DNA of 64,000 nucleotides from Roseovarius sp. (GCF_027019125.1 NZ_JALUXE010000024.1:98590-162589), one strand, 5' to 3'. Counted from the stretch's first letter, positions 1-9,912 are shown. The notes: generated by a model not told the origin, from the letters alone. Translations and numbers: made by a program.

Positions 1-3
1 TCC

Positions 4-2649
4 GTGCTGACACCCCCACCCACAGGCTATGGCCCAGACAAGGTCTTTAACACGACCAAGCGTCTTTCGGCGCAAATACTGCTGGGCCTAATGCTTGTGG
101 CAAGCATCGCGCTGCTCGTCAGCGCGATGGCCTTTCAGCAGCGGCTTGAACACGTCCGCTCGGCCAACACCGACAATGGCGGCTGGGTCGTGGCACAGCT
201 CGAGGTGGACCATCTCGGGTTGATGCAGAAACTTGACGCGGCGGTTCTCACGACACGGCCCGAAGTCACGGCACCGCTCACGGCTGAGACGCTGACCATG
301 GTCAAGCGTGAGTTTGATATATTTTACAGCCGTGTGGACATCTTCAGCTCGACCCTGCAGCGCATGGATGTATCCGATGACCTGCTGGACCGGGTCGAGC
401 GGCTCAAGGTCGTGCGCGAACGTCTCGCCGACAGGATCGATGCGATCGAAGGAGATGATCCAGCGGCACTCGAGGCGTTCCGCACTGCCGTAGATAGCAC
501 CTACCCGATGGTTCGCGACATCACGGTGGCCGGGCTTCAAGAGATCACCGTCGAAACCTCACGCGCCCGCGAAGAGGAGCAGCGCCTCTTTGTGCGCTTT
601 TTCATGCAATCTCTGCTGCTTTTCTGCCTGATGACCATCGGAGCGTTTCTGGCGGTGCGCATCTGGCGCGAGCTGGAACGCCGCACCGCCGAGACAGGGC
701 GCATCGCGGCCATGCTCTCGACTGCTTTCAATTCGACGATGAACGCTGTCATCGTGACCGATCCGAAATCGCGCATCCTCTATAGCAACGACCGCGCACG
801 ACGCCTCTTGGGCTATACTGCCGAAGACCTGCAGACCATGTACGCCGAGGATATCCTGATCTTCGACCCCTCCGTGCCGCGCGACACGGTCGAGGGGCTG
901 ACGCCCCGGAACAAGGCCTCTTTTGTCGCGGCCTGCAGAAGCGCGGTGGGCCGCGAGATTCCGGTGGATTTCTCGATGGTCGAGGATCACGACATTTCAG
1001 GCAATCCCATCGTCATTCTCTTCATCCGGGACATTTCAGCCCAGGTCGAGGCCGAAACCAATCTGCGTGAAGCCCTGGTTCAGGCCAAACAGGCCGCCCG
1101 CGCCAAGAGCATGTTCCTCGCGACCATGAGCCACGAGATGCGCACGCCACTGCATGGGCTGATGGCCTCGCTTTCGTTGATGAACGAAACCGATATGTAT
1201 CCCGAAAACCGCGCTTTGCTGAAAACCGCCCGCGATTGTAGTGCACGGGCGCTCATTCAGATCGACGACGTGCTGGAACTGACCCGCTTGGGTGAGAGCA
1301 CGGAAACGCCCACGTCCTTTAGCCCCGCACGCATCGCCGCCGACATCGTGGACGAGCTGCAACCCCTTGCCAAGAAGTCGAATAACCGGATCGAGCTGAT
1401 CACCCAGGGCGATTTTGATCTGCATCGCCTGGAAGGCTTGCCCAATGCGTTTTCCCGCACGCTCTATAACCTTGCCGGCAATGCCGCGAAATTCACCAAG
1501 AATGGCACCATCACCATCCGGCTTAGCCTGGGTGGTCACGCGCCGGACAACCTCGACCTTACGGTCGAGGTCGAGGATACCGGCATCGGTATCGCACCAG
1601 AAGATCAGAAGCGCATTTTCGAGAGTTTCGAAACTGTCGGCCGCAGCGAGGTGAATTCCGCCATGGGCACGGGCCTCGGCCTGCCGATCGCCAAGCTTGC
1701 GATCGAACGGCAGGGCGGCGTTCTGGGGCTTCACAGCACACCGGGCGTCGGCAGTTGCTTTTTCTTCACCATACCGCTGCGCCTGTCACAAGCGCCGCAA
1801 GAGGACCTAGTTGCTACATCCAATGCGGCCGAAAGCGGCGTTGCGGACACGCCTCGGCGTATCCTCGTCGTCGATGACAATGACATCAACCTGACACTGA
1901 TGACCGAAATGGTCCGACGCATGGGCCATAGCCCAGACGTCGCCATGAACGGTCAAGAAGCGTTGGACAAGGCCACAGCCGAGGCCTTTGACGTGATCCT
2001 GATGGATTTCTCGATGCCGGTGATGGATGGGCCGACATCGGCAAGACTGATCCGCAGCTCCGGCGGACCCTCCGCGCAGTCGGCAATCATCGGGGTGACT
2101 GCCCTTATCGGCGCGCATAGCGGCGACGAACGTGCGGCAGCAATGGACAATATCCTGACCAAGCCCGTAAGCCAGGAGAATCTCGCCCGTGCGATCCGTG
2201 ACACGCGACACCATGAGCGCGCCGCCGTCGAAGCCGCAGAGGACAACACGGACGAGGATGGGGACGAGGAGCTTTTGACCGAGAGCCGCGACGCCGCGAC
2301 CATGCTGCACGATCTGGGCGAGATGGTGGGCCACGACACTGCGTTGCGGCTGGTGCGGACCACGCTAAGCGATGCCGAGGCCGCCTTTGCGGCCATGACC
2401 GATCCAGCGCTCTCGCTCGACGAAAAGGTGTTTATCATCCACAAGGCGGCGGGATCGACCGGGTTTATCGGGCTGGAGGAGCTCACGGAGACCCTGTCGG
2501 AGGCGGAAACCCTCGCACGGGCTGGCACGGATCCCGGCACAAGCGAGCTTGTCCCCGCCGCACGGGCACTGTTGCGAGAGGCCTGTAACGATTTTGCGCC
2601 GCTTCTGCCTGCGCAAGACGGTGCCGATTTGCCGTCAGAGGCAGTCTGA
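4..2649 (+). CDS. Hybrid sensor histidine kinase (TM, PAS, HisKA, HATPase, REC, Hpt)
   Basis: 881-aa ORF with SHEMRTPLHG H-box, GTGLGLPIAK G-box, REC (VVDDNDIN, DVILMDFSMPVMDG) and C-terminal Hpt motif IHKAAGSTGFIG; GTG start near the window edge, so the true start may lie upstream. Confidence 0.9.
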   Translation: MLTPPPTGYGPDKVFNTTKRLSAQILLGLMLVASIALLVSAMAFQQRLEHVRSANTDNGGWVVAQLEVDHLGLMQKLDAAVLTTRPEVTAPLTAETLTMVKREFDIFYSRVDIFSSTLQRMDVSDDLLDRVERLKVVRERLADRIDAIEGDDPAALEAFRTAVDSTYPMVRDITVAGLQEITVETSRAREEEQRLFVRFFMQSLLLFCLMTIGAFLAVRIWRELERRTAETGRIAAMLSTAFNSTMNAVIVTDPKSRILYSNDRARRLLGYTAEDLQTMYAEDILIFDPSVPRDTVEGLTPRNKASFVAACRSAVGREIPVDFSMVEDHDISGNPIVILFIRDISAQVEAETNLREALVQAKQAARAKSMFLATMSHEMRTPLHGLMASLSLMNETDMYPENRALLKTARDCSARALIQIDDVLELTRLGESTETPTSFSPARIAADIVDELQPLAKKSNNRIELITQGDFDLHRLEGLPNAFSRTLYNLAGNAAKFTKNGTITIRLSLGGHAPDNLDLTVEVEDTGIGIAPEDQKRIFESFETVGRSEVNSAMGTGLGLPIAKLAIERQGGVLGLHSTPGVGSCFFFTIPLRLSQAPQEDLVATSNAAESGVADTPRRILVVDDNDINLTLMTEMVRRMGHSPDVAMNGQEALDKATAEAFDVILMDFSMPVMDGPTSARLIRSSGGPSAQSAIIGVTALIGAHSGDERAAAMDNILTKPVSQENLARAIRDTRHHERAAVEAAEDNTDEDGDEELLTESRDAATMLHDLGEMVGHDTALRLVRTTLSDAEAAFAAMTDPALSLDEKVFIIHKAAGSTGFIGLEELTETLSEAETLARAGTDPGTSELVPAARALLREACNDFAPLLPAQDGADLPSEAV

Positions 2650-3705
2650 CTCGAGCCCCAGCTTCTGCATGCGGCTGATGAGGGTGGTCCGCTTGAGCCG
2701 CAGCATCTCGGCGGCACGGGTGACGCGGCCCTCGCTCAGTTCCAGCGCGGATTGGATCACCTTGACCTCGACCCGCTGCAACATGGTGCGCAGGTCGAGC
2801 GTGCCGCTTTCGGTCAGCATCCCCTTGAGGTCGGTCACGCCCTCGGGCAAGGCCCCGACATCGGGCTCGGGCGTCACGGGGGCAGCCCCGGCAAAGCTCA
2901 GGCGCGGCGCCATGGCGATACGCGCCTCGTCTTCGGTGATGGTGCGGTTGCGGAACAGGATCTGCGCCCGGTCGTGGAAATTGCGCAGTTCGCGCACGTT
3001 GCCCGGCCACTCCTGCGCCATCAGAAACGCCAGCGCACAGGGGGTCAGTTGCAATGTGCTGCCGCCCCGGCTGCCCTGCTCCATCGCCCGAAGGATCTGC
3101 GGAATATCCTCGGCATGTTCGCAAAGGGCGGGCACACAGAGGCTGAACACCTCGATCCGGAACAACAGGTCCTCGCGGAACCGCTTTTGGGCGACTTCCT
3201 GCTGCAAATCGCGATGCGTCGCGCTCAGCAGGCGGAAATTGACCGGGATCGGCGCGCCGCCCCCGACCCGTTGAATGGTCTGGGTTTCGAGCGCACGCAG
3301 CAACTTGACCTGCACATGCAATGGCGTCTCGCCAATCTCATCAAGAAAGAGCGTGCCGCCCTCGGCCTGTTCGATCAGCCCGATCCGCTGCGCCGTGGCG
3401 CCCGTGAACGATCCCTTTTCATGGCCAAAAAGCTCGGATTCCAGCAGGTCAGCGGGAATGGCCCCGCAATTGACCGGGATCATCGGCCCAGTGCGCCCCG
3501 ACATGAGGTGCATCGCATTGGCAACCACTTCCTTGCCCGCGCCGGTCGGTCCGTTGATCAGGACCGGCACATCGCTCGGCGCGATGATGCAGATCGCCTG
3601 CTTCAACCGCCGCATCACCGGCGTATCTCCGACCAGCACTGCATCCAGACGCAGGTCGATGGGAAACTGTTCGGTAATGGAAGAGGTGGGCCAATAACTG
3701 GTCAT
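2635..3705 (-). CDS. fleQ: Sigma54-dependent activator, FleQ-like (AAA+ plus Fis HTH, no receiver domain)
   Basis: Walker A GPTGAGKE, HEKGSFTGA sigma54-contact loop, GGTLFLDEIGE Walker B, C-terminal HTH (EGRVTRAAEMLRLKRTTLISRMQKLGL); start chosen at MTSYWPTSS; overlaps the 3' end of the preceding convergent gene. Confidence 0.82.
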   Translation of the reverse strand: MTSYWPTSSITEQFPIDLRLDAVLVGDTPVMRRLKQAICIIAPSDVPVLINGPTGAGKEVVANAMHLMSGRTGPMIPVNCGAIPADLLESELFGHEKGSFTGATAQRIGLIEQAEGGTLFLDEIGETPLHVQVKLLRALETQTIQRVGGGAPIPVNFRLLSATHRDLQQEVAQKRFREDLLFRIEVFSLCVPALCEHAEDIPQILRAMEQGSRGGSTLQLTPCALAFLMAQEWPGNVRELRNFHDRAQILFRNRTITEDEARIAMAPRLSFAGAAPVTPEPDVGALPEGVTDLKGMLTESGTLDLRTMLQRVEVKVIQSALELSEGRVTRAAEMLRLKRTTLISRMQKLGLESDCL

Positions 3706-3827
3706 GCTACGCGATCCGGTATGCTTAAGGATATACATCCTCAATAGCAGCATCCCGGACATTACCTATGCGTGCAAAAGAAGTCCGCAGATTATCTAAA
3801 GATAAGAAGCGCCCCCTTGGCCACCAC

Positions 3828-4604
3828 TCAACGGCGTGTCTTGTCGGGGGTCTTGCGTGCGGGCATGCGCGGAACGGTGCCCTCTGGCAGGGCTGCGGTT
3901 TCCCAATAGCGGACCTGCTGCACATGGCTTATGAGCGGTTCCGATCCGGCAAAGCGCCGATCTGCGCGCGGTGCGGGCTCGGCAAGACGCGGGGCCTCGC
4001 GCGGCGGGATCATCGGCCCCGCCATTCCCATCGCGGCCCGTGCAATCTCGGTCTCCGGCACCATCTCGGGGGAGGTTTCGACCGGCCCCAACCGCGCCAT
4101 GGCCTGACGCACCCGGCCCAGATAGGCCGCACCGCGCCGCGGATCACGGGAATGGTAATAGCGGGTTGCCGCCTCCCAGCTTCCGGTTTCCGCGCGCAAC
4201 TCGCTCAGGTAACGGGCGGCATAATCGGTATTGCGGGCCGGGTCGATCATCTCGTCCAGATTGGCGAAATTATCGCCATGCCACCGATAATTGAGCTGCA
4301 TGCAGCCCACGTCGAAGCCGCGCACGCCGCGCGCCACCAATTGCCGCAGATGCGTCAACGCCTCGTCCTTGCTGCCAAAGTAATAGCCCTTGCCCCGCAC
4401 ATTCGAGGTCCAGGCCCAGGCCTGTGTGCCCGCCTTGCCCTGCGCGCGCCCTGACTCTGTGCGTGCAATCGCCCGCAAAAGCCCCTTGGGCAGGCCATAG
4501 CGCTCGGCTGCTTGTGCTGCCAATGCCTCACAGTTCGCGGGGCTGGCAAAAGAGAGGGACGGCACCCAGAATAGGGCCACACAAAAAAGGATAACATGTC
4601 TCAT
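3828..4604 (-). CDS. Lytic transglycosylase (SLT fold), probable flagellar SltF-type
   Basis: Signal peptide, YGLPKGLLRAIARTESG, GCMQLNYRWHG and NTDYAARYL motifs; lies next to flgL in the flagellar cluster. Confidence 0.82.
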   Translation of the reverse strand: MRHVILFCVALFWVPSLSFASPANCEALAAQAAERYGLPKGLLRAIARTESGRAQGKAGTQAWAWTSNVRGKGYYFGSKDEALTHLRQLVARGVRGFDVGCMQLNYRWHGDNFANLDEMIDPARNTDYAARYLSELRAETGSWEAATRYYHSRDPRRGAAYLGRVRQAMARLGPVETSPEMVPETEIARAAMGMAGPMIPPREAPRLAEPAPRADRRFAGSEPLISHVQQVRYWETAALPEGTVPRMPARKTPDKTRR

Positions 4605-4614
4605 GCCCCCTCTT

Positions 4615-4630
4615 TGCAAGCCTCGGGCCA
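4615..4630 (-). promoter_or_regulatory. Candidate sigma54 promoter upstream of the lytic transglycosylase gene
   Basis: Minus strand reads TGGCCC-GAGGC-TTGCA against consensus TGGCAC-N5-TTGCA. Confidence 0.5.
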
Positions 4631-4654
4631 AGTGGGGCCAGACCTTCGGAATCC

Positions 4655-5893
4655 TCAGCGCAGGAAATCAAAGAGGCTCTGCTGCGTGATCCGCACATAG
4701 GCCTGTTGGGTGGCATCCCGCGTCAGCATGGATTGCTGGAGCTTGGTCAAGGCATTGGCAAGATCCAGATCCTCCAATCCCGACACCGCCTTGCTCATCG
4801 CGAGCTTGCGGTTGTCGATCAAGTCCGAATGCCGCGCGGCATCGGCCGACAAGGCCCCCAGCTGTGTGCGTTGGTCGATCAAATGCTCGGACGCCCCGCG
4901 CAGCCGGTCGATCACCGCATCTCGCGTGCGGCCTTGTGGCACCAGCGCCTGTGTGCCCCCTTCGGCATCGCGCGCGACCATCAACACCCCGCCCGCGTCG
5001 GGCTGACGAGAGACATTCGACACCGTGACAGGACCCTGAGCCGTCAGGATCAGCCCGCCAGTTTCGGGATCGAGAGCTGCGCTAATGCCAGTGGCCGTGG
5101 TCTGGGCGTTGATCGCCTCGACCGCGCCCGTCATGGCCCCTTCGGCGGCAACAAAGGGCACTATCGCCGTGCCCAATGGTCCGTCAAGCGTCATCGCCCA
5201 CTCTGCGGGTGCGCGGGTCAACGCGGGATCAAGGCTCAGTTGCCCAGCCCCTGTTGCGCTGGCGCGCGGCGCGCTGCTCGCCGTGGACAGGCTGCCCAGA
5301 AAATCGTCGATCACGGCAAAGACATCGCCGCCCTCTGCCCCCATGCGAAACACCGTATTCCCGCTCAGCCCCGTGGGCAGGCTGAGGGTCTCCGACACTT
5401 GCAACCGCGATTGCCCGCCGTCGCCCAGGTAAACCACGCCCTCCGGCCCGTCACGAAACGGATCGGATTGCGTGTTGTAGCCACCAAAGAGCGTGCGACC
5501 GCTCTCGTCGCGGACATTGGCCAGCCCCACAAGACTGTCGCGCAGCGCCCGCACCTCGGTGCCGATACTGTCGCGCTCTGTCGCCGTCGCCGTGTCCGAG
5601 GCCGCGCGCAGGGCCAATTCGCCAATCCGGCGCATGACATTGCCCGCCTCAGACAGCACCGTATCGGCCTGATCCAGCCGCGCGCCCGCCCGTTCGAGAT
5701 TGCTCGAATAGCGATCCAGCGCCTCTTGCTGCTCTTTTGCCGCCGACAGGCGCAGCGCACGCACCGGATCGGCCGAGGGACGCGGATCGTTCACGCCAGA
5801 GGAAATCTCCCCCTGCAAATCGGAAATCCGCTCATTCACCTGCGACAGGTTGCGGGTGGTGACGTTGTGAAAAAAACTGGTGCCGATACTCAT
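4655..5893 (-). CDS. flgL: Flagellar hook-associated protein 3
   Basis: N-terminal MSIGTSFFHNVTTRNLSQVNERISDLQGEISSG and C-terminal LANALTKLQQSMLTRDATQQAYVRITQQSLFDFL flagellin-like termini. Confidence 0.92.
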   Translation of the reverse strand: MSIGTSFFHNVTTRNLSQVNERISDLQGEISSGVNDPRPSADPVRALRLSAAKEQQEALDRYSSNLERAGARLDQADTVLSEAGNVMRRIGELALRAASDTATATERDSIGTEVRALRDSLVGLANVRDESGRTLFGGYNTQSDPFRDGPEGVVYLGDGGQSRLQVSETLSLPTGLSGNTVFRMGAEGGDVFAVIDDFLGSLSTASSAPRASATGAGQLSLDPALTRAPAEWAMTLDGPLGTAIVPFVAAEGAMTGAVEAINAQTTATGISAALDPETGGLILTAQGPVTVSNVSRQPDAGGVLMVARDAEGGTQALVPQGRTRDAVIDRLRGASEHLIDQRTQLGALSADAARHSDLIDNRKLAMSKAVSGLEDLDLANALTKLQQSMLTRDATQQAYVRITQQSLFDFLR

Positions 5894-5901
5894 TCAGAGC
5901 C

Positions 5902-8900
5902 TCATATCGCTTGCAGCAGGGTGTCGAAGATGGACCGCGCCACGGAAAGAACCTGCGCATTGGCCTGATAAGCCTGTTGCTGTTGCATCAATTGCGCCGC
6001 CTCGGCATCGAGATCGACCCCGCCAAGTTCGGATTCGGCGCGTGCCGCACTCTCGGCCTCGGCCTCGGCGGTAGCGACCCGGTTCTCGCTCGCCGTGACC
6101 TGCGCGCCTGCCCGCTGTTGCAGACTGGCAAAGCCGGTGGCATAGCCGCCCCGCCCGGTCAGCCCATCGCGTTGCCGCAGATTGGCCAGCGATTCGATGC
6201 TGCGCCCGTCCCCGGCCCCGCCGCTGCTGGGCGACAAGAGGTACCGGTCGCCTGTCACGCGCCCGCCCCCCAATGTCACCTCGAGATCGCCAAAACGCGT
6301 GGTGCCTGCGGCATCCAGCGTGCGCGACGCCAGATGTGCGCCGCTCTCGCTGTCAAAGAGGCCCACAAGGCCGGTGGTGGCATCCAGCACCCGCAACTCG
6401 CGCGCGCGCTCGGTGGCGGGGGTGTCGCTGATCTGACCGGCAAGCCGCAAGGCCCCTGTGCCGCCCATGACCACAATCAGATCCTCGTCGGGAATGTTGT
6501 CGAGGCGCAGGACGGAACCACCGCCGCTTGGGATGCTGTCAACCGCCAATACCCGGTCATCCGTGGCCGTCAGACGCAGCGCGCCGCCCTCTGTCACCTC
6601 GGCGCGCAGGCCCAGGGTCTCGAACCCCGCCGCCGCAGCCCCCGGCTGTGCGTCAATCAGCATCTCGCCATCCAGGGCGCTGAACTGGATTTCAACCCGG
6701 CCAAAGGCGGTGTTGATATGGCCCGTGCCGGGGAAGGTTGCGGGCAGCACGACCGCCCCTGCTGATACGCTGACAAAATGCTCCTGCCCGTTCAGCTTGA
6801 TTGTGAAACTTGCGGGCAGGCTGCCCGCGTCGAAGGGCTGACCGATGATGGTCGTCACCGGCGCATTGCCCTGCCCCATGCCAAAGCGCGCCGCCTCGCC
6901 CGCATCGCCCGGCAAACGCAGCGCCGAACCATCGAGCGTGCCGCCTTCGGTTTCGAGGATGAGGCGGTTGTTTTCGTCAAAATGCGCGGTGACGCGGCCC
7001 TCTTCAGGGCCGCTTACCACCGGCACGCCGCCGCTCATGCGGATGGCATAATCCTGCGTCCCAAGGCTCACGCGCATCTGCGCGCCCTCGGGCGGCAACG
7101 CGGTCAGCGCCGCGCCGGTGATCCGGCTGGCCGGGGCCGTTGCGCGCAGGTCCGCGGCCAGCGCCCGCGCCATGGCCGCCCCGGTGCCAAGCGCCGGATC
7201 GGCCTCGGCTGTCACCACGCGGCCATCGGCCCCGGTCACGCTGATCCGCCGCAGGCTCTGATCCCCTGGCCCCGGCTCGGCCGGGGTCAGGGTCACTTGC
7301 GCCCCCGCCGCGCTGGTCTGTCTGGTGATGAGGCCGCTCTCGAACCCATCCGGTGCCGCCACTTGCAAGACACCGTTCTCGGTCACGCCAAAGCCGGCGC
7401 TGCCGCTCAGGCGCACCGTGCCGGAAATCCGCGCCGCATCCGGACCGCCGGCCCCAAGGGTGACCGAGCCCAACGCCGCGCCATCCGGTGCCAGCCGTGT
7501 GAGCGTCACGGGCTCGGACCCGGAATGGGCCACGCGGCTCAGTGAAATATCCGCACCGCTCGCCTCGACCAGCACAAGCCGCCCGCCGTTGGGGGCAAGC
7601 TCGGCGCGGATGCCCGTCGCCCCCGATTGCGCGTTGATCGCCGCTTGCAGCCCCGCCGCACCGACCGCGCCCAGGTCGGCCTCGATCGCCAGGGGTGTCA
7701 GATTCTGCCCCGACAGCCGCAGCGACAGCACGCCACTTGCAGGCACGTCGAGCTCCAGACGGGTTTCCGCCTCGGCGCGCACGGGCAAGGCGGTCGTCAA
7801 TTCCTGCGCGACCCAAGCGGCGTTGGCACCGCCGGGCAGGCGCAGCGTGCTGGATTGCGTGGCCCCCTCGTAACCGATTTCAACGCCTGGGTTGGCCGGG
7901 GCTGGTGTGGTGCCGGTCCAGGTGGCGATCCCGCCCGCCTGCCCCAAGAGCGCCACGTAATCGCCGGTCACGGATTGCCGCGACAGTGTCAGGCCGCCAT
8001 AAGGTGCCGCCCCGTCGAGGTAATCGGCAACATAGGCGGCATCCGTGTAAAACCCGTTCTCAGGCGTCAGCAGTGCTGCGGCCGCGCTCGTCCCCAGAGG
8101 TGGGCCGGAGAGCTGCCGCCCGTCGCGGGTAAAGACGGACAGCACCGCCGCCGGGGCCGCATCCGCGACGACGACACCGGACAGATTGCCCTGATCGGTC
8201 GCGAGGTTGGTCGACAACGGCAAAGACCCGTCGCGCGCCAAGAGCGTCAGCGTATCGCCCACCGCTTCGGCCATAAGGCCAAAGGCGCTCAGGCTCTCGC
8301 CTGCGTCCGTCTGCACAGCGCCGCTGTTGAGCGCCGCTGCCAGGGTCTCGCTCGTCAGGCCTGCGGGCAGCGCGAATTGCGCCACGCCGTCAGGCGCGGT
8401 CAGGCTCAGCGTTTGCGGTACAGCCCCCCCAAGCGGCCCCAGATCCATCGCCGCGTAGCGCGGTTGCACCGACAGCGCCGCCCCGGCATGGCCCGCCGGG
8501 ATCACCCCGACAACGCCCGCGCTCAGAAACTCGACCGGTTCCGCGGTCAAAACCCCGGAAAGGTCCCGCGGGCCGGTCGCCTCGGAGAGAAGCGCGGTCG
8601 CATCCAGCGTGGCGGTGCCACGATTGCCCGGCACGGCGCTCACCGTCAGCGTGCCTGCGGCGGCAATACCTTGCGGATCATTCAGCACCAGCGTCATATG
8701 CCGCGCCGACGCATCCTGCCGCGTCAGGGTGATCCGGTCGCCATCCTGCGGCACGCCGCTCATGTCGATCCGCAATCCCGGCAGGCTCAGGGTCTGTTCA
8801 CCTGTCGCCAGAATCTGCCCCGCCGCATCCCGCGCCTGCCACAGGCCCGTGGGCGCATCCTGCACCAGCGTGAGCGGCCCTTTGGGCATGATACGGGCAT

Positions 8901-9909
8901 CCGTTATGGTGACACTGGCCGCCCCGGTGCCACGCATCAACGCACCCGGCGCCGCCTCCCATCCAGACACGGAAAAGAGTGCCCCGCCGCGCTCGCCCGA
9001 AGGCGTCAGGCCTTGGGAATGCACCGCGTTGATTTCCTCGGCCATCCGGCTGGCCCAGCGGTCAAGATCGGAGGCCGCCTGCGCCATCACGCCAGCCGCA
9101 TCCGCCAGCCCGCCCAGCATTCCGCCACGCAGGCTGGTCTGCACTTCGACCGCCTTGGTATCGGCAGAGGTGACGATATAGCGCCCCGCCGTGCCCTGCT
9201 CTATCCGCCCGGCGCGGCCCCGCTCGAGAACCATCGGCCCGCTGCCATCGGCCCCAAGCCGCACCGTCGCGCGCCCTGCGTCATCCAGCTCGACATCTAT
9301 CGATACAAGTTCCGCCAGATTGACCAAGAGCCGGTCGCGCTGATCCAGCAGGGGATTACGCGCGCGCTCATCGTTCACTTGCGCCAATTGTTCCTGAACA
9401 TCTGCCAGACCGCTCAGAACGGTGTTGACCCGTTCCACGGTTTGCGCGGTCTCGTCCCGCACATTACGCGCGAGAACGTCGATCCCTTCGGCCAGGTCGG
9501 CCACGCCGCTTGCCAGCGCCTCACCCGCACTCAGAACCGCCTGCCGCAACCCCTGGTCCTCGGGCACCTGCGACAGCCCGTCCAGCGCATCGAAAAACCC
9601 ATCCAGCAGATCGGGCAACCGGCCCTCTCCGGGCAAGAGCCGATCCTCCAGTGCCTGCACATGGCTCAGATGGGTCTCTGCCGCCCCCAGCGTGCTCTGG
9701 GCATCGCGGCTGCGCGCGGCCAGCAAACCGTCAAAGGCGCGGCGGATGTCCACCACGTCCACGCCGCCGCCTACGCCCACCTCTTGCATCACCGCATCGC
9801 GGCGACGATAGCCATCGGTGTCGACATTGGCGATATTCTCGCCAGTCACACCAAGGGCTGTGCGATAGGCCAGAACCCCCCCGCGCCCGATGTCCATGAT
9901 GTCGACCAT
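5902..9909 (-). CDS. flgK: Flagellar hook-associated protein 1, unusually large (1335 aa)
   Basis: N-terminal rod/hook motif ALGVTGENIANVDTDGYRRRD and C-terminal LDAEAAQLMQQQQAYQANAQVLSVARSIFDTLLQ; long beta-rich centre. Confidence 0.92.
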   Translation of the reverse strand: MVDIMDIGRGGVLAYRTALGVTGENIANVDTDGYRRRDAVMQEVGVGGGVDVVDIRRAFDGLLAARSRDAQSTLGAAETHLSHVQALEDRLLPGEGRLPDLLDGFFDALDGLSQVPEDQGLRQAVLSAGEALASGVADLAEGIDVLARNVRDETAQTVERVNTVLSGLADVQEQLAQVNDERARNPLLDQRDRLLVNLAELVSIDVELDDAGRATVRLGADGSGPMVLERGRAGRIEQGTAGRYIVTSADTKAVEVQTSLRGGMLGGLADAAGVMAQAASDLDRWASRMAEEINAVHSQGLTPSGERGGALFSVSGWEAAPGALMRGTGAASVTITDARIMPKGPLTLVQDAPTGLWQARDAAGQILATGEQTLSLPGLRIDMSGVPQDGDRITLTRQDASARHMTLVLNDPQGIAAAGTLTVSAVPGNRGTATLDATALLSEATGPRDLSGVLTAEPVEFLSAGVVGVIPAGHAGAALSVQPRYAAMDLGPLGGAVPQTLSLTAPDGVAQFALPAGLTSETLAAALNSGAVQTDAGESLSAFGLMAEAVGDTLTLLARDGSLPLSTNLATDQGNLSGVVVADAAPAAVLSVFTRDGRQLSGPPLGTSAAAALLTPENGFYTDAAYVADYLDGAAPYGGLTLSRQSVTGDYVALLGQAGGIATWTGTTPAPANPGVEIGYEGATQSSTLRLPGGANAAWVAQELTTALPVRAEAETRLELDVPASGVLSLRLSGQNLTPLAIEADLGAVGAAGLQAAINAQSGATGIRAELAPNGGRLVLVEASGADISLSRVAHSGSEPVTLTRLAPDGAALGSVTLGAGGPDAARISGTVRLSGSAGFGVTENGVLQVAAPDGFESGLITRQTSAAGAQVTLTPAEPGPGDQSLRRISVTGADGRVVTAEADPALGTGAAMARALAADLRATAPASRITGAALTALPPEGAQMRVSLGTQDYAIRMSGGVPVVSGPEEGRVTAHFDENNRLILETEGGTLDGSALRLPGDAGEAARFGMGQGNAPVTTIIGQPFDAGSLPASFTIKLNGQEHFVSVSAGAVVLPATFPGTGHINTAFGRVEIQFSALDGEMLIDAQPGAAAAGFETLGLRAEVTEGGALRLTATDDRVLAVDSIPSGGGSVLRLDNIPDEDLIVVMGGTGALRLAGQISDTPATERARELRVLDATTGLVGLFDSESGAHLASRTLDAAGTTRFGDLEVTLGGGRVTGDRYLLSPSSGGAGDGRSIESLANLRQRDGLTGRGGYATGFASLQQRAGAQVTASENRVATAEAEAESAARAESELGGVDLDAEAAQLMQQQQAYQANAQVLSVARSIFDTLLQAI

Positions 9910-9912
9910 GGT

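Noticed and set aside
3773-3788. Possible sigma54 site upstream of the fleQ-like gene (minus strand GCGGAC-TTCTT-TTGCA)
   Set aside because: The GG and GC elements are one base too close and the -24 box is poor.
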